Of a stretch of DNA of 64,000 bases, positions 1 to 8,099 are shown piece after piece; position 1 is the stretch's first letter; each line of letters starts with the position of its first letter. Source of the DNA: Pantoea phytobeneficialis (lineage in GTDB: Bacteria > Pseudomonadota > Gammaproteobacteria > Enterobacterales > Enterobacteriaceae); the NCBI RefSeq assembly GCF_009728735.1, contig NZ_CP024637.1, positions 378,241-442,240 on the forward strand, written 5' to 3'. Under the pieces are notes generated by a model. The model was not told where the DNA came from and did not search any database. It worked only from the letters and a program-made list of their open reading frames with translations. A program made the translations under genes and the position numbers.

Positions 1-546
1 TTGATTGGCGAGATTGGCGTGTCCAGCCGCTTCACGGGAGACGAGGAGAAATCCCTGCGTGCTGCCGGGCGCGCCAGCGCGGCGACCGGCGTGCCCATTG
101 AGGTGCATCTGCCCGGCTGGGAACGGTTGGGCCACAAGGTGCTGGACATACTGGAACAGGAAGGGGCCGATCTGCGGCATACCGTGTTGTGCCATATGAA
201 CCCCAGCCACGCCGATAAAACCTATCAGCGTGAGCTGGCGGATCGCGGTGCGTATCTCGAGTACGACATGATTGGCATGGGCTATTACTACGCCGATGAA
301 GAGGCGCAATCGCCATCGGATGAAGAGAACGCCCGCGCCATCTGTGCCCTGATCGACGACGGTTACATCAATCAGATCCTGTTATCGCAGGATGTGTTCC
401 TGAAAACCATGCTGACCCGTTACGGCGGGCACGGCTACGGTCATATCCTGAAAAACTTCGTACCGCGTTTGCGCCGTCATGGCGTCAGCGGCGAGCAGTT
501 AGAAACGTTGATGATCGCCAACCCGCAGCGGGTATTTGGCGCGTAA
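1..546 (+). CDS. phosphotriesterase-family metal hydrolase (5' end outside window)
   Basis: The C-terminal 181 residues of an amidohydrolase-superfamily protein of the phosphotriesterase (PTE/Php) type. The visible part carries the metal-ligand landmarks of that fold: a His in EVHLPG, a second in VLCHMNPS, and an Asp in LLSQDVF near the C-terminus. PTE homologues are about 300-350 residues, so roughly 40% is missing upstream; the TTG at base 1 is treated as internal. The stop overlaps an ATG of the next gene and two further hydrolases follow with overlapping ends, so it belongs to a short operon. Many family members are lactonases or amidases rather than phosphotriesterases; the real substrate cannot be told from sequence. 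Confidence 0.8.
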   Translation: MIGEIGVSSRFTGDEEKSLRAAGRASAATGVPIEVHLPGWERLGHKVLDILEQEGADLRHTVLCHMNPSHADKTYQRELADRGAYLEYDMIGMGYYYADEEAQSPSDEENARAICALIDDGYINQILLSQDVFLKTMLTRYGGHGYGHILKNFVPRLRRHGVSGEQLETLMIANPQRVFGA

Positions 547-557
547 TGGAGAAAATC

Positions 558-1316
558 ATGACGAAAAAGGTTTTGCTGGTAGGTGAATCCTGGACCAGCA
601 CCGCGACACATATCAAAGGCTTTGATCAGTTTGCTACCGCCACCTGGCACAACGGCGCGGTAGATTTTCTTGCCGCGTTAGCGGATAGCGCTTATCAGAT
701 CACCCATATGCCGGTACATGAAGCGCCGGAGCAGTTTCCGCTGACGCTGGAAGCTTTGCAGGCGTGGGATGTGATTATTCTGTCGGATATCGGGGCCAAT
801 ACCCTGTTGCTGCATCCGGCCACCTGGCTGAAAAGCCAGCGCACCGCCAATCGCCTGACGCTGCTGCATGATTATGTCGCACAGGGCGGCGCACTGATGA
901 TGATTGGTGGTTATTACAGCTTCCAGGGCATTAACGGTGGCGCGCGTTATCGCAACACCGCGGTGGAGCAGACCTTGCCGGTACGTTGTCTCGCCTGGGA
1001 TGACCGGGTGGAGCGACCGGAAGGTTGTTATCTGGAGCAGACCACCCCCCATGCGGTGCTGGAGAATCTGCCGGGCGATATGCCGTGGTTGCTGGGCTAC
1101 AACGAAGTGGAGATGCAGCCGGAAGGTCAGTTGCTGGCGACGGTGGCGGGCACCGCCCATCCGCTGCTGGCGGTGCGTGAGTACCAACAGGGACGCACCC
1201 TGGTGTGGACCAGCGATATGTCGGCCCACTGGCTGCCACCAGAGTTTGCCCAATGGTCCGGTTTTCGTCAGTTGTGGATCAACTGTCTCGACTGGCTCAC
1301 CGGGGCACATGCATGA
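558..1316 (+). CDS. GATase1-like / ThuA-like cytoplasmic protein
   Basis: A 252-residue protein resembling the putative glutamine-amidotransferase-like family (DUF1355 type) with a class-I GATase fold. It shows VLLVGESW at the N-terminus, VIILSDIGANT in the middle, GGALMMIGGYYSFQG, and WTSDMSAHWLP near the end. No classical GATase nucleophile motif (GxCxG) is visible, so amidotransferase activity is doubtful. ATG at 558 is preferred over 546 because GGAG lies six bases upstream of it. Its stop overlaps the start of the M20 gene (ATGA), which implies translational coupling and a shared task with the flanking hydrolases. Confidence 0.7.
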   Translation: MTKKVLLVGESWTSTATHIKGFDQFATATWHNGAVDFLAALADSAYQITHMPVHEAPEQFPLTLEALQAWDVIILSDIGANTLLLHPATWLKSQRTANRLTLLHDYVAQGGALMMIGGYYSFQGINGGARYRNTAVEQTLPVRCLAWDDRVERPEGCYLEQTTPHAVLENLPGDMPWLLGYNEVEMQPEGQLLATVAGTAHPLLAVREYQQGRTLVWTSDMSAHWLPPEFAQWSGFRQLWINCLDWLTGAHA

Positions 1317-2434
1317 GCGCAGTTGTCGCTTTAACCCAGCAATTGCTGGGTTTTAACACCATCAATCCACCGGGTGACGAGGCCGCCTGCATGGCCTGGC
1401 TGGCAGATTACCTCGAACAGGCAGGATTTACCGTGCAGCGCCACAGCTTCGGCGATCGGCGCGCCAATCTCATCGCCACCCTGCCCGGTGCAGCGGGTGG
1501 AGCGCCACTCGGTTTTACCGGCCATCTGGATACCGTCCCACTCGGTAACGCCGAATGGCAGTTCGATCCTTTTGGTACCGATGTGCGCGATGACCGCCTG
1601 TATGGTCGAGGCAGCAGCGATATGAAAGCGGCGATTGCCGCGTTTATCCTCGCCTGCGTCCGTCATAAAGATGCCATCATGGCGGGCAGCGGCGTGGTGT
1701 TGTACCTCACCGGCGGCGAAGAAACCGGTTGTGACGGCGCTCGCGCCTTGATTGCCAGCCAAACGCTGCCCCAGCCGGGGGCGTTGATTGTCGGTGAACC
1801 GACCGCCAACTATCCGGTGATCGGGCATAAGGGTGCGTTGTGGCTACGTTGTGAAACGCGCGGCAAAACCGCTCATGGCGCGATGCCGCATCTTGGTATC
1901 AACGCCATCTACCTCGCAGCCGAGGCGCTGGGCAAGATTCAGCATTTCTCACCGGGTGCGCCACATCCGTTGATGAAGCAACCGACGCTCAACGTCGGCC
2001 GCATTCAGGGGGGATTAAATATCAACTCGGTACCGGACCGCACCGCCTTTGATGTGGATATCCGCACCGCGCCGAATCTGCAACATGCTGAGATCCGCCA
2101 GCGCCTGGCCACCACCCTGGGTGAAACGGTGTTTATCACCACTCTGGTGGATCTGCCTGCGGTGCTGAGTGCCGCACAGCAACGCTGGATACAGCAGATT
2201 TTCCAGTTATGTCAGCCGCTGCACGACGCCCCCCTTACGCCACGCATTGTGCCTTACTTTACCGATGCCTCGCTGCTGCTGCCGGCACTCGGTTCACCGC
2301 CCTGCGTGATCCTGGGGCCGGGTGAACCGACCCTGGCGCATCAGACCGATGAATATTGCCTGCTGTCACGGCTGGCGGAAGCGGAGGCGTTATACGGGGA
2401 GATTATTGTGCAGTGGATGACGGACGGGGCGTGA
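1313..2434 (+). CDS. M20 family amidohydrolase (ArgE/DapE-like deacylase)
   Basis: A 373-residue zinc hydrolase of the ArgE/DapE/carboxypeptidase G2 group. Visible landmarks are GHLDT (metal His and catalytic-site Asp), GRGSSDMK (bridging Asp region), GGEETG (catalytic Glu/metal Glu), GEPT, and the dimerisation-domain motif KTAHGAMP. The family removes acyl or amino-acyl groups from amino acids. The start is chosen at the ATG overlapping the preceding stop by four bases. Together with the two upstream genes it forms a compact hydrolase operon; a second M20 gene of similar size sits in the catabolic cluster at 12.3-13.5 kb. The intergenic palindrome follows the stop. Confidence 0.85.
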   Translation: MSAVVALTQQLLGFNTINPPGDEAACMAWLADYLEQAGFTVQRHSFGDRRANLIATLPGAAGGAPLGFTGHLDTVPLGNAEWQFDPFGTDVRDDRLYGRGSSDMKAAIAAFILACVRHKDAIMAGSGVVLYLTGGEETGCDGARALIASQTLPQPGALIVGEPTANYPVIGHKGALWLRCETRGKTAHGAMPHLGINAIYLAAEALGKIQHFSPGAPHPLMKQPTLNVGRIQGGLNINSVPDRTAFDVDIRTAPNLQHAEIRQRLATTLGETVFITTLVDLPAVLSAAQQRWIQQIFQLCQPLHDAPLTPRIVPYFTDASLLLPALGSPPCVILGPGEPTLAHQTDEYCLLSRLAEAEALYGEIIVQWMTDGA

Positions 2435-2492
2435 TAAATTACGCCGCTACGCAAACCGGTCCGTAGCGGCGCAGCGCGATTTATCGCGCTTC
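2431..2492. repeat. intergenic palindrome, GTAGCGGCGCGATTTATCGC family, copy 1
   Basis: Two inverted GTAGCGGCG-type arms (GCCGCTACG, then CGTAGCGGC and GCGATTTATCGC) lie between the convergent ends of the M20 and GNAT genes. It is one of about nine loci of the same element in this window, all at gene ends. Confidence 0.75.
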
Positions 2493-3008
2493 ACGCTCCA
2501 GGCAGTTAGCCGCCTTGCCGGGCCTCCTGAACAAATAACTGGGGATATCCCCACCAATCAGCGCTTCGCCGTAACAAACAAAACCGTTGTTTTCATACAG
2601 CCGGTGAGCAGCAGTTTGTGTTTGCGAACTGTCGAGCAGGATATCCCGTTGGGGATGTTGTCTGGCCGCAAATGTCAGCAGCTCATCCAGTATTTGCTGC
2701 GCAATTCCCTGTCGACGGCAGTGACTCGCTACCCGCATTCTTTTGATCTCATAGTGGTCAGAAGAAAGGCTGACCAGCGCCCCCATGCCAACGATCGCCT
2801 CCAGCCGGGAAACAGCGACCACAAAGCGTGTATCAACGCGTTGATAGTGTTCGGAAAAATGATAAAGATCAGCATCTAAGGAGGTATCGGTAGAACAGGA
2901 GTTTGTCTCTTTTAAACCGGCAAAATGCAGTTCCAGTATCCGGGGAACATCCTGAATGGTGGCTTGCCGGATGAGATAGTTTTCAGACACGTTTTCGTTC
3001 AACGACAT
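2481..3008 (-). CDS. GNAT family N-acetyltransferase
   Basis: A 175-residue acetyltransferase. The acetyl-CoA binding signature appears as VASHCRRQGIAQQILDEL (the R/Q-x-x-G-x-G/A loop), followed by DSSQTQTAAHRLYENNGF, which is the usual C-terminal helix and strand. The start at 3008 is chosen because AGAGGA lies just upstream; an open reading frame continues upstream but runs into the AraC gene on the same strand. It ends in the intergenic repeat. The substrate cannot be predicted. Confidence 0.8.
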   Translation of the reverse strand: MSLNENVSENYLIRQATIQDVPRILELHFAGLKETNSCSTDTSLDADLYHFSEHYQRVDTRFVVAVSRLEAIVGMGALVSLSSDHYEIKRMRVASHCRRQGIAQQILDELLTFAARQHPQRDILLDSSQTQTAAHRLYENNGFVCYGEALIGGDIPSYLFRRPGKAANCLEREAR

Positions 3009-3051
3009 ATCCTCTGAGTCCCTTTTTAAACGATGATGCCCCGTAGCGTGG

Positions 3052-3987
3052 TTAATGCGATGAAATAAATATCGCGTCCGGCTGTTCCGGCGGCACGGCA
3101 AAATGTTGCTGCATCCTGCGGCTCTCCTCGGCGGGCGGCAGGCCAAACAGGCGTTTAAATTCACGGTTAAACTGCGACGGGCTTTCATATCCCACGGCGA
3201 AACTGGCCGCTGCCGCGGTCAGCGTCTGGCGCACCATCAACATCCGCGCCTGATGCAGCCGCACTGACTTCACGTACTGCATTGGGGCAACGCCGGTTAT
3301 CGCTTTAAAATGGCTGTGGAAAGTTGGCACACTCATCCCCGCGGCGGCGGCCAGTTGCGCCAGTTGCAGCGGCAGCGCATAGCAGGCGTGGATATGGCGC
3401 AACGCTTTACTGACTTTACCAAATTGCCCCTGCTGACTTAACGCAGCGCGCAATACGCTGCCCTGCGCGCCGGTCAATACGCGATAATACAACTCACGCA
3501 TCAATGCTGGCCCGAGGATCACCGCATCACGCGGGTCATGCAGCGCCTGCAAAAAACGCAACACGGTGCTTTTCATTACGGCATCCATCGGGCTGGACAT
3601 CATACTTTGCGGCGCAGGGATCGGCTGCGTACCGCCCTGCTGATCAAGTTGCAGCATCAGCTCCGCCGCCACCGCGAAATCCAGATGCAGGTAGATGGCG
3701 AGCAATGGCCGTTCGGCTGACGCCGTCGTTTCCATCACAAAAGGCACCGGTACGGATACCGCCAGGTATTGCTGCTCGTCATAAAGATAAACCTGATGGC
3801 CCAGATAACCGCGTTTGCTGCCCTGGCAAACAATCACGATGCCCGGATCGTACAGCACCGGCGTGCGCGCCAGCGGACGGTCAGAACGCAGGATACGTAC
3901 CTGCTCCAGCGCGGTCAGGTTATAGCCTTCCTGCGGAGCCAGCGCCCGCAGTAACGTCACCATCTGCGCCTGGGTATTATCGCTCAT
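3052..3987 (-). CDS. AraC family transcriptional regulator
   Basis: A 311-residue regulator with an N-terminal AraC_N-type cupin domain (about residues 20-180, with VLYDPGIVIVCQGSKRGYLG) and a C-terminal double helix-turn-helix (about 200-295; MSVPTFHSHFKAITGVAPMQYVK and ASFAVGYESPSQFNREFKRLFG). It is divergent from the SDR gene at 4093 with a 105-bp intergenic region. This AraC/short-chain dehydrogenase pairing is common in enterobacteria and usually means that the regulator controls the neighbour. Confidence 0.85.
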   Translation of the reverse strand: MSDNTQAQMVTLLRALAPQEGYNLTALEQVRILRSDRPLARTPVLYDPGIVIVCQGSKRGYLGHQVYLYDEQQYLAVSVPVPFVMETTASAERPLLAIYLHLDFAVAAELMLQLDQQGGTQPIPAPQSMMSSPMDAVMKSTVLRFLQALHDPRDAVILGPALMRELYYRVLTGAQGSVLRAALSQQGQFGKVSKALRHIHACYALPLQLAQLAAAAGMSVPTFHSHFKAITGVAPMQYVKSVRLHQARMLMVRQTLTAAAASFAVGYESPSQFNREFKRLFGLPPAEESRRMQQHFAVPPEQPDAIFISSH

Positions 3988-4092
3988 AACCCACCCCTCA
4001 TAAGATTAGGCAATAAAAACAGAAGATACGGCCTCAATACAAGTCATGGTTGAGAATATTATGCATTTTCACGTTTATAGGGAGCGAATCTT

Positions 4093-4929
4093 ATGTCATC
4101 AACCAAAACCTTGTTTATCACCGGCGTCAGCAGCGGCTTTGGTCGTGCGCTGGCACAACAGGCATTGAGCCAGGGCCATCGGGTGATTGGCACCGTACGC
4201 AATCAGGAGGCAAAGCAGGCGTTTGAAGCGCTGAAACCTGGCTATGCCAGCGCCTGCCTGCTGGATGTGACCGATTTCTCCGCCATTGAAGATTGCATCA
4301 ATGCCGTGGAGTCCCACCAGGGAGCGATTGATGTGCTGGTGAACAATGCCGGTTACGGCCATGAAGGGGTGATGGAGGAGTCCTCGCTGGAGGAGATGCG
4401 CCGTCAGTTTGACGTCAACGTGTTTGGTGCCGTGGCGGTGATCAAAGCGGTACTGCCGTATATGCGCCAGCGCCGTCGCGGCCACATTATCAACATCACA
4501 TCGATGGGCGGATTTATCACCATGCCCGGCATTACGTATTATTGCGGCAGCAAATTTGCGCTGGAAGGCATTTCCGAAGCGCTGGGCAAAGAACTCCAGC
4601 CTTTTGGCATCTTCGTCACTGCCGTGGCACCCGGCTCATTCCGCACCGACTGGGCGGGACGTTCAATGGTACGTAGCGCGCGCAGCATCCCTGATTACGA
4701 TACCTTGTTCGATCCTATCCGCCAGGCGCGCGTGGAGAAAAGCGGCAAACAATTGGGCGATCCGCAAAAAGCCGCACAGGCGATGCTGGCCATTATCGCC
4801 AGCGACAATCCGCCGTCGCATTTGTTACTGGGCAGTGATGCGCTGACGCTGGTGCGAAATAAGCTGGCAACGTTACATGAGGAGATGGATCGCTGGGAAG
4901 AATTAACCCGTTCCACCGATGGCGAATAA
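4093..4929 (+). CDS. short-chain dehydrogenase/reductase
   Basis: A 278-residue classical SDR. It has the cofactor-binding TGVSSGFG at the N-terminus, NNAGYG, the catalytic Ser in ITSMGG, and the catalytic pair YCGSK (YxxxK). The C-terminal extension is about 30 residues longer than a minimal SDR. GGAG lies upstream of the ATG. It is transcribed away from the AraC gene, which probably regulates it. The substrate is unknown. Confidence 0.85.
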   Translation: MSSTKTLFITGVSSGFGRALAQQALSQGHRVIGTVRNQEAKQAFEALKPGYASACLLDVTDFSAIEDCINAVESHQGAIDVLVNNAGYGHEGVMEESSLEEMRRQFDVNVFGAVAVIKAVLPYMRQRRRGHIINITSMGGFITMPGITYYCGSKFALEGISEALGKELQPFGIFVTAVAPGSFRTDWAGRSMVRSARSIPDYDTLFDPIRQARVEKSGKQLGDPQKAAQAMLAIIASDNPPSHLLLGSDALTLVRNKLATLHEEMDRWEELTRSTDGE

Positions 4930-5062
4930 TAAATTGTCAGGAAAGGTAAATTATTTAACCTGAATCTCACCCTGCGCCAGCACCCTATTTCTCTGCTAAA
5001 TACTGGCGCAGTTTTCTAACAATTACCCGATGACATTCTCACACAAAAAATAGGTTCTCTGG

Positions 5063-6262
5063 CTAGGGTTTCGAGAAAGAAAAATGCGGATCAATAACAA
5101 ATTTTTTCGGTGCGCCAGAATCAAATTCACTGTAACCGCGCGGTGCATCTTCCAGAGAAATCACTTCAACACCCACTATTTTGGCAATCGGAATGCGATC
5201 CCACAGAATAGCTTGCATCAGTTGGCGATTATATTTCATCACCGGTGCCTGGCCGGTCTGGAAGGCGTGTGATTTCGCCCAGCCCAGTCCGAGACGAATG
5301 CTCAGGCTACCCATTTTGGCAGCCTGGTCGACCGCACCCGGATCTTCGGTGACGTACAGACCGGGCACCCCGATTTTTCCTGCCACCCGTGTCACCTGCA
5401 TCAGCGCGTTAAGCACCGTGGCCGGGGCTTCATGCTGCGCGCCTTCATGGCCGTGTCCACGCGCCTCAAAACCAACGGCATCGATGGCGCAATCCACTTC
5501 TGGCTCGCCGAGGATATCAGCAATCTGCTCATGCAACGGGGTATCTTTACTGAGATCAACCACTTCGAAACCCTGTTGTGCCGCATGTTTAATGCGCGCC
5601 TCATTCATATCACCGACAATCACCACCGCCGCCCCCAGCAGACGGGCTGACGCCGCAGCCGCCATCCCCACCGGACCGGCCCCGGCCACATAGACGGTGC
5701 TGCCGGGGCCGACACCAGCGGTGACTGCGCCATGAAAGCCGGTCGGCAGAATATCGGAAAGACAGGTTAAGTCTTTGATTTTCTCTAACGCCTGCTCACG
5801 ATCCGGCAGCTTGAGTAAGTTGAAATCGGCGTAAGGTACCAGCACATACTTCGCCTGGCCGCCGACCCAATCGCCCATATCCACGTAACCATACGCGCCC
5901 CCGGCCCGGGCCGGGTTGACCGTCAGGCAGACACCGGTATGTTGTTCTTTACAGGAACGGCAACGGCCACAGGCCACGTTGAACGGCACCGACACCACAT
6001 CACCGAGAGCGAACCTTTCGACATCGCGCCCGAGTTCAATCACCTCGCCGGTGATTTCATGGCCGAGTACCAGGCCTTCCTGGGCGGTAGTTCGCCCACG
6101 CACCATATGTTGATCGGAACCGCAGATATTGGTGGATAACACTTTGAGGATCACCCCGTGTTCTATTTTCTTCCCTCGGGGATCGTGCATTTTTGGATAA
6201 TCAATCGACTGGACTTCAACTTTACCTTTACCTATGTAGACCACTCCACGATTTTCAGACAT
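5063..6262 (-). CDS. fdhA: glutathione-independent formaldehyde dehydrogenase
   Basis: A 399-residue zinc-dependent medium-chain dehydrogenase that closely matches the Pseudomonas putida FdhA type in length and motifs. Visible are the catalytic zinc Cys in STNICGSDQHM, the GHEITGEV motif, the structural zinc cysteines in VACGRCRSCKEQHTGVC, the NAD-binding GAGPVGMAA, and the family-specific DAVGFEARGHGHEG. The enzyme oxidises formaldehyde to formate with bound NAD. AAAGGT precedes the ATG. A 560-bp non-coding stretch with tandem repeats lies upstream. Confidence 0.88.
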   Translation of the reverse strand: MSENRGVVYIGKGKVEVQSIDYPKMHDPRGKKIEHGVILKVLSTNICGSDQHMVRGRTTAQEGLVLGHEITGEVIELGRDVERFALGDVVSVPFNVACGRCRSCKEQHTGVCLTVNPARAGGAYGYVDMGDWVGGQAKYVLVPYADFNLLKLPDREQALEKIKDLTCLSDILPTGFHGAVTAGVGPGSTVYVAGAGPVGMAAAASARLLGAAVVIVGDMNEARIKHAAQQGFEVVDLSKDTPLHEQIADILGEPEVDCAIDAVGFEARGHGHEGAQHEAPATVLNALMQVTRVAGKIGVPGLYVTEDPGAVDQAAKMGSLSIRLGLGWAKSHAFQTGQAPVMKYNRQLMQAILWDRIPIAKIVGVEVISLEDAPRGYSEFDSGAPKKFVIDPHFSFSKP

Positions 6263-6492
6263 GTGAGTACCTTTCAGATAGTTGGCTGGTTATTAAGTTT
6301 TGAATGTCGCAGTTGAGCATAGAGACATACTCTGCGCCCTTAAGCTTAATAACTCCCCCCGCTAACGAACGATATTTATCCTGTTATTATTTGTGATGTG
6401 TGCAAGGCGTCACAGTTAAATTAATCATCATTCAACTTGTGGATAATTTCAGCGAGAAACTGATTAGGACCGAATTTAATTATACCGTCATT
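6263..6492. other. AT-rich promoter-side spacer of fdhA
   Basis: Non-coding sequence between fdhA and the repeat array. It is AT-rich and presumably carries the fdhA promoter; no convincing -35/-10 pair, operator or RNA structure could be assigned. Confidence 0.4.
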
Positions 6493-6820
6493 AATTATGC
6501 GTGATAAATCACGCCGCTACGGTACGTGCAAAATTGCGTAACGGCGCGTGATAAATCACGCCGCTACGGTGCGTGCAGAATTGCGTAACGGCGCGTGATA
6601 AATCACGCCGCTACGGTTCGTGCAAAATTGCGTAACGGCGCGTGATAAATCACGCCGCTACGGTTCGTGCAAAATTGCGTAACGGCGCGTGATAAATCAC
6701 GCCGCTACGGTTCGTGCAAAATTGCGTAACGGCGCGTGATAAATCACGCCGCTACGGTTCGTGCAAAATTGCGTAACGGTACGTGCAGAATTCCGTAGCG
6801 GCGCGATTTATCGCGCAATA
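6493..6820. repeat. six tandem 47-bp repeats built on the intergenic palindrome
   Basis: GTGATAAATCACGCCGCTACGG recurs with starts at 6501, 6548, 6595, 6642, 6689 and 6736, exactly 47 bp apart. Each unit contains the small palindrome GTGATAAATCAC followed by a near-constant linker (TTCGTGCAAAATTGCGTAACG). The first two units differ slightly from the last four, which are nearly identical, so the array has probably expanded by recent slippage or unequal exchange. A final GTAGCGGCGCGATTTATCGCGC arm closes it at about 6795-6815. There are no unique spacers, so it is not a CRISPR array. Confidence 0.9.
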
Positions 6821-6823
6821 CAC

Positions 6824-8032
6824 CTAACGCAGTTTGCCGCACGCCGCCGTCAGTCGCTGGCAGGCGGTGGCCAGCAGCGCATCATCTACCGCATAAGCGA
6901 TACGCAGATAACCCGGCGTACCAAATGCGGAACCGTGTAGCACCGCCACTTGCGCTTCTGCCAGCAACCAGGACGCCAGCGCCTTATCGTCAGCGATCCG
7001 CTCGCCGTCCGGCGTCTGTCGTCCGAGCAACCCCTGGCAATTGGCGAACACATAAAATGCGCCCTGCGGTGCGCTGGCGCTCAGGCCGTCAACTGCTGCC
7101 ACCATCGCCAGTACCTGCTGGCGGCGCTGATCCAGCTTTTCCAGCCAGCCCACCAGAAAATCCGCCGGTTGATTGAGCGCGGCGACTGCGGCCGCCTGGG
7201 CGATGCTGCTGGGGTTGGAGGTGCTTTGCGATTGCAGCACCTGCATTGCCGCAATCAGCCAGCGTGGTCCTGCGGCGTAGCCCAGACGCCAGCCGGTCAT
7301 GGCATGGCTTTTCGAAACCCCGTTCACCGTCAGCGTGCGATGCGCCAGTTGCGGAGCCACTTCCGCAAAGGTGGCAAATGGCGTCTGGTCATAACGCAGC
7401 GGTTCATAGATATCATCCGCCATAATCAACACCTGCGGATGATCGGACAGTACCGCCGCCAGCGCGCGCAGTTCCTGCGCGCTGTAAATCGCGCCGGTTG
7501 GATTGCCGGGTGAATTGAGGATCACCCAGCGCGTCTCTGCCGTCAGCGCCGCGGCAAGCGCGGCCGGTTGCAGTTTCCAGCCATGCTGTTCATCACAGGG
7601 CACTATCACCGGCTCACCTTCCGCCAGCGTCACCATATCGGGATAGGACACCCAATAAGGGGCCGGGATGATCACCTGCTGCCCGACATCCACCGTTGCC
7701 AGCAACGCATTGAAAATCAGCTGTTTGGCACCGCTCCCGGCAATGATTTCATCCGGAGCGAATTGCAGTTGATTGTCACGGGCAAACTTTCCGGCAATCG
7801 CTGCTTTTAATACCGCCGTACCCGCCACCGCGGTGTATTTGGTTTGCTGCTGGATAATCGCTTCAATCCCGGCATAACTGATGGCTGCTGGCGTGGCGAA
7901 ATCCAGCTCACCTTCCCCTAAATTGATCACCGCTTTTCCTGCGACCTCCAGTTCACGCACCTGGTCAGAAATGGTGGCGGTGGGCGAAGGTCGTACCCGC
8001 TGCATACGCCGGGCCGTTTGACTGATATTCAT
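6824..8032 (-). CDS. class I/II PLP-dependent aminotransferase
   Basis: A 402-residue fold-type I aminotransferase close to aspartate aminotransferases of the prephenate/aspartate type. The PLP Lys lies in VNGVSKSHAMTGWRLGY, NSPGNPTGA carries the cofactor-contacting Asn, and ADDIYEPL holds the conserved Asp/Tyr. RIAYA near the C-terminus contains the carboxylate-binding Arg. AGAGG lies upstream of the ATG. Immediately upstream is a 27-bp operator-like site (8043-8069) shared with the divergent glutaminase gene. It is therefore inferred to act in the catabolic cluster, removing the amino group of an intermediate. Confidence 0.85.
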   Translation of the reverse strand: MNISQTARRMQRVRPSPTATISDQVRELEVAGKAVINLGEGELDFATPAAISYAGIEAIIQQQTKYTAVAGTAVLKAAIAGKFARDNQLQFAPDEIIAGSGAKQLIFNALLATVDVGQQVIIPAPYWVSYPDMVTLAEGEPVIVPCDEQHGWKLQPAALAAALTAETRWVILNSPGNPTGAIYSAQELRALAAVLSDHPQVLIMADDIYEPLRYDQTPFATFAEVAPQLAHRTLTVNGVSKSHAMTGWRLGYAAGPRWLIAAMQVLQSQSTSNPSSIAQAAAVAALNQPADFLVGWLEKLDQRRQQVLAMVAAVDGLSASAPQGAFYVFANCQGLLGRQTPDGERIADDKALASWLLAEAQVAVLHGSAFGTPGYLRIAYAVDDALLATACQRLTAACGKLR

Positions 8033-8042
8033 AAATCCTCTT

Positions 8043-8069
8043 TTGTATCTGATGATTCAACTAATACAA
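8043..8069. promoter_or_regulatory. operator-like site A (GntR regulon)
   Basis: The arms TTGTAT and ATACAA are separated by 15 bases, in the gap between the divergent aminotransferase and glutaminase genes. The spacing and both ends recur at 15868-15894, 15987-16013 and 16941-16967; this site matches the 15868 copy at 21 of 27 positions. Confidence 0.7.
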
Positions 8070-8099
8070 TTATTCACCCAACATCAGCAGGAAATTGCC

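Noticed and set aside
678-1310. Long open frame opposite the GATase1-like gene
   Set aside because: It is antisense to a well-supported gene with an overlapping operon structure and shows no domain.
6493-6820. CRISPR-like array
   Set aside because: Repeats are contiguous at 47 bp with near-constant linkers; there are no unique spacers and no cas genes.
8043-8099. Upstream TTG start of the glutaminase gene
   Set aside because: It lies within the operator-like site and lacks a ribosome binding site; GTG at 8100 has AGGAAA upstream.
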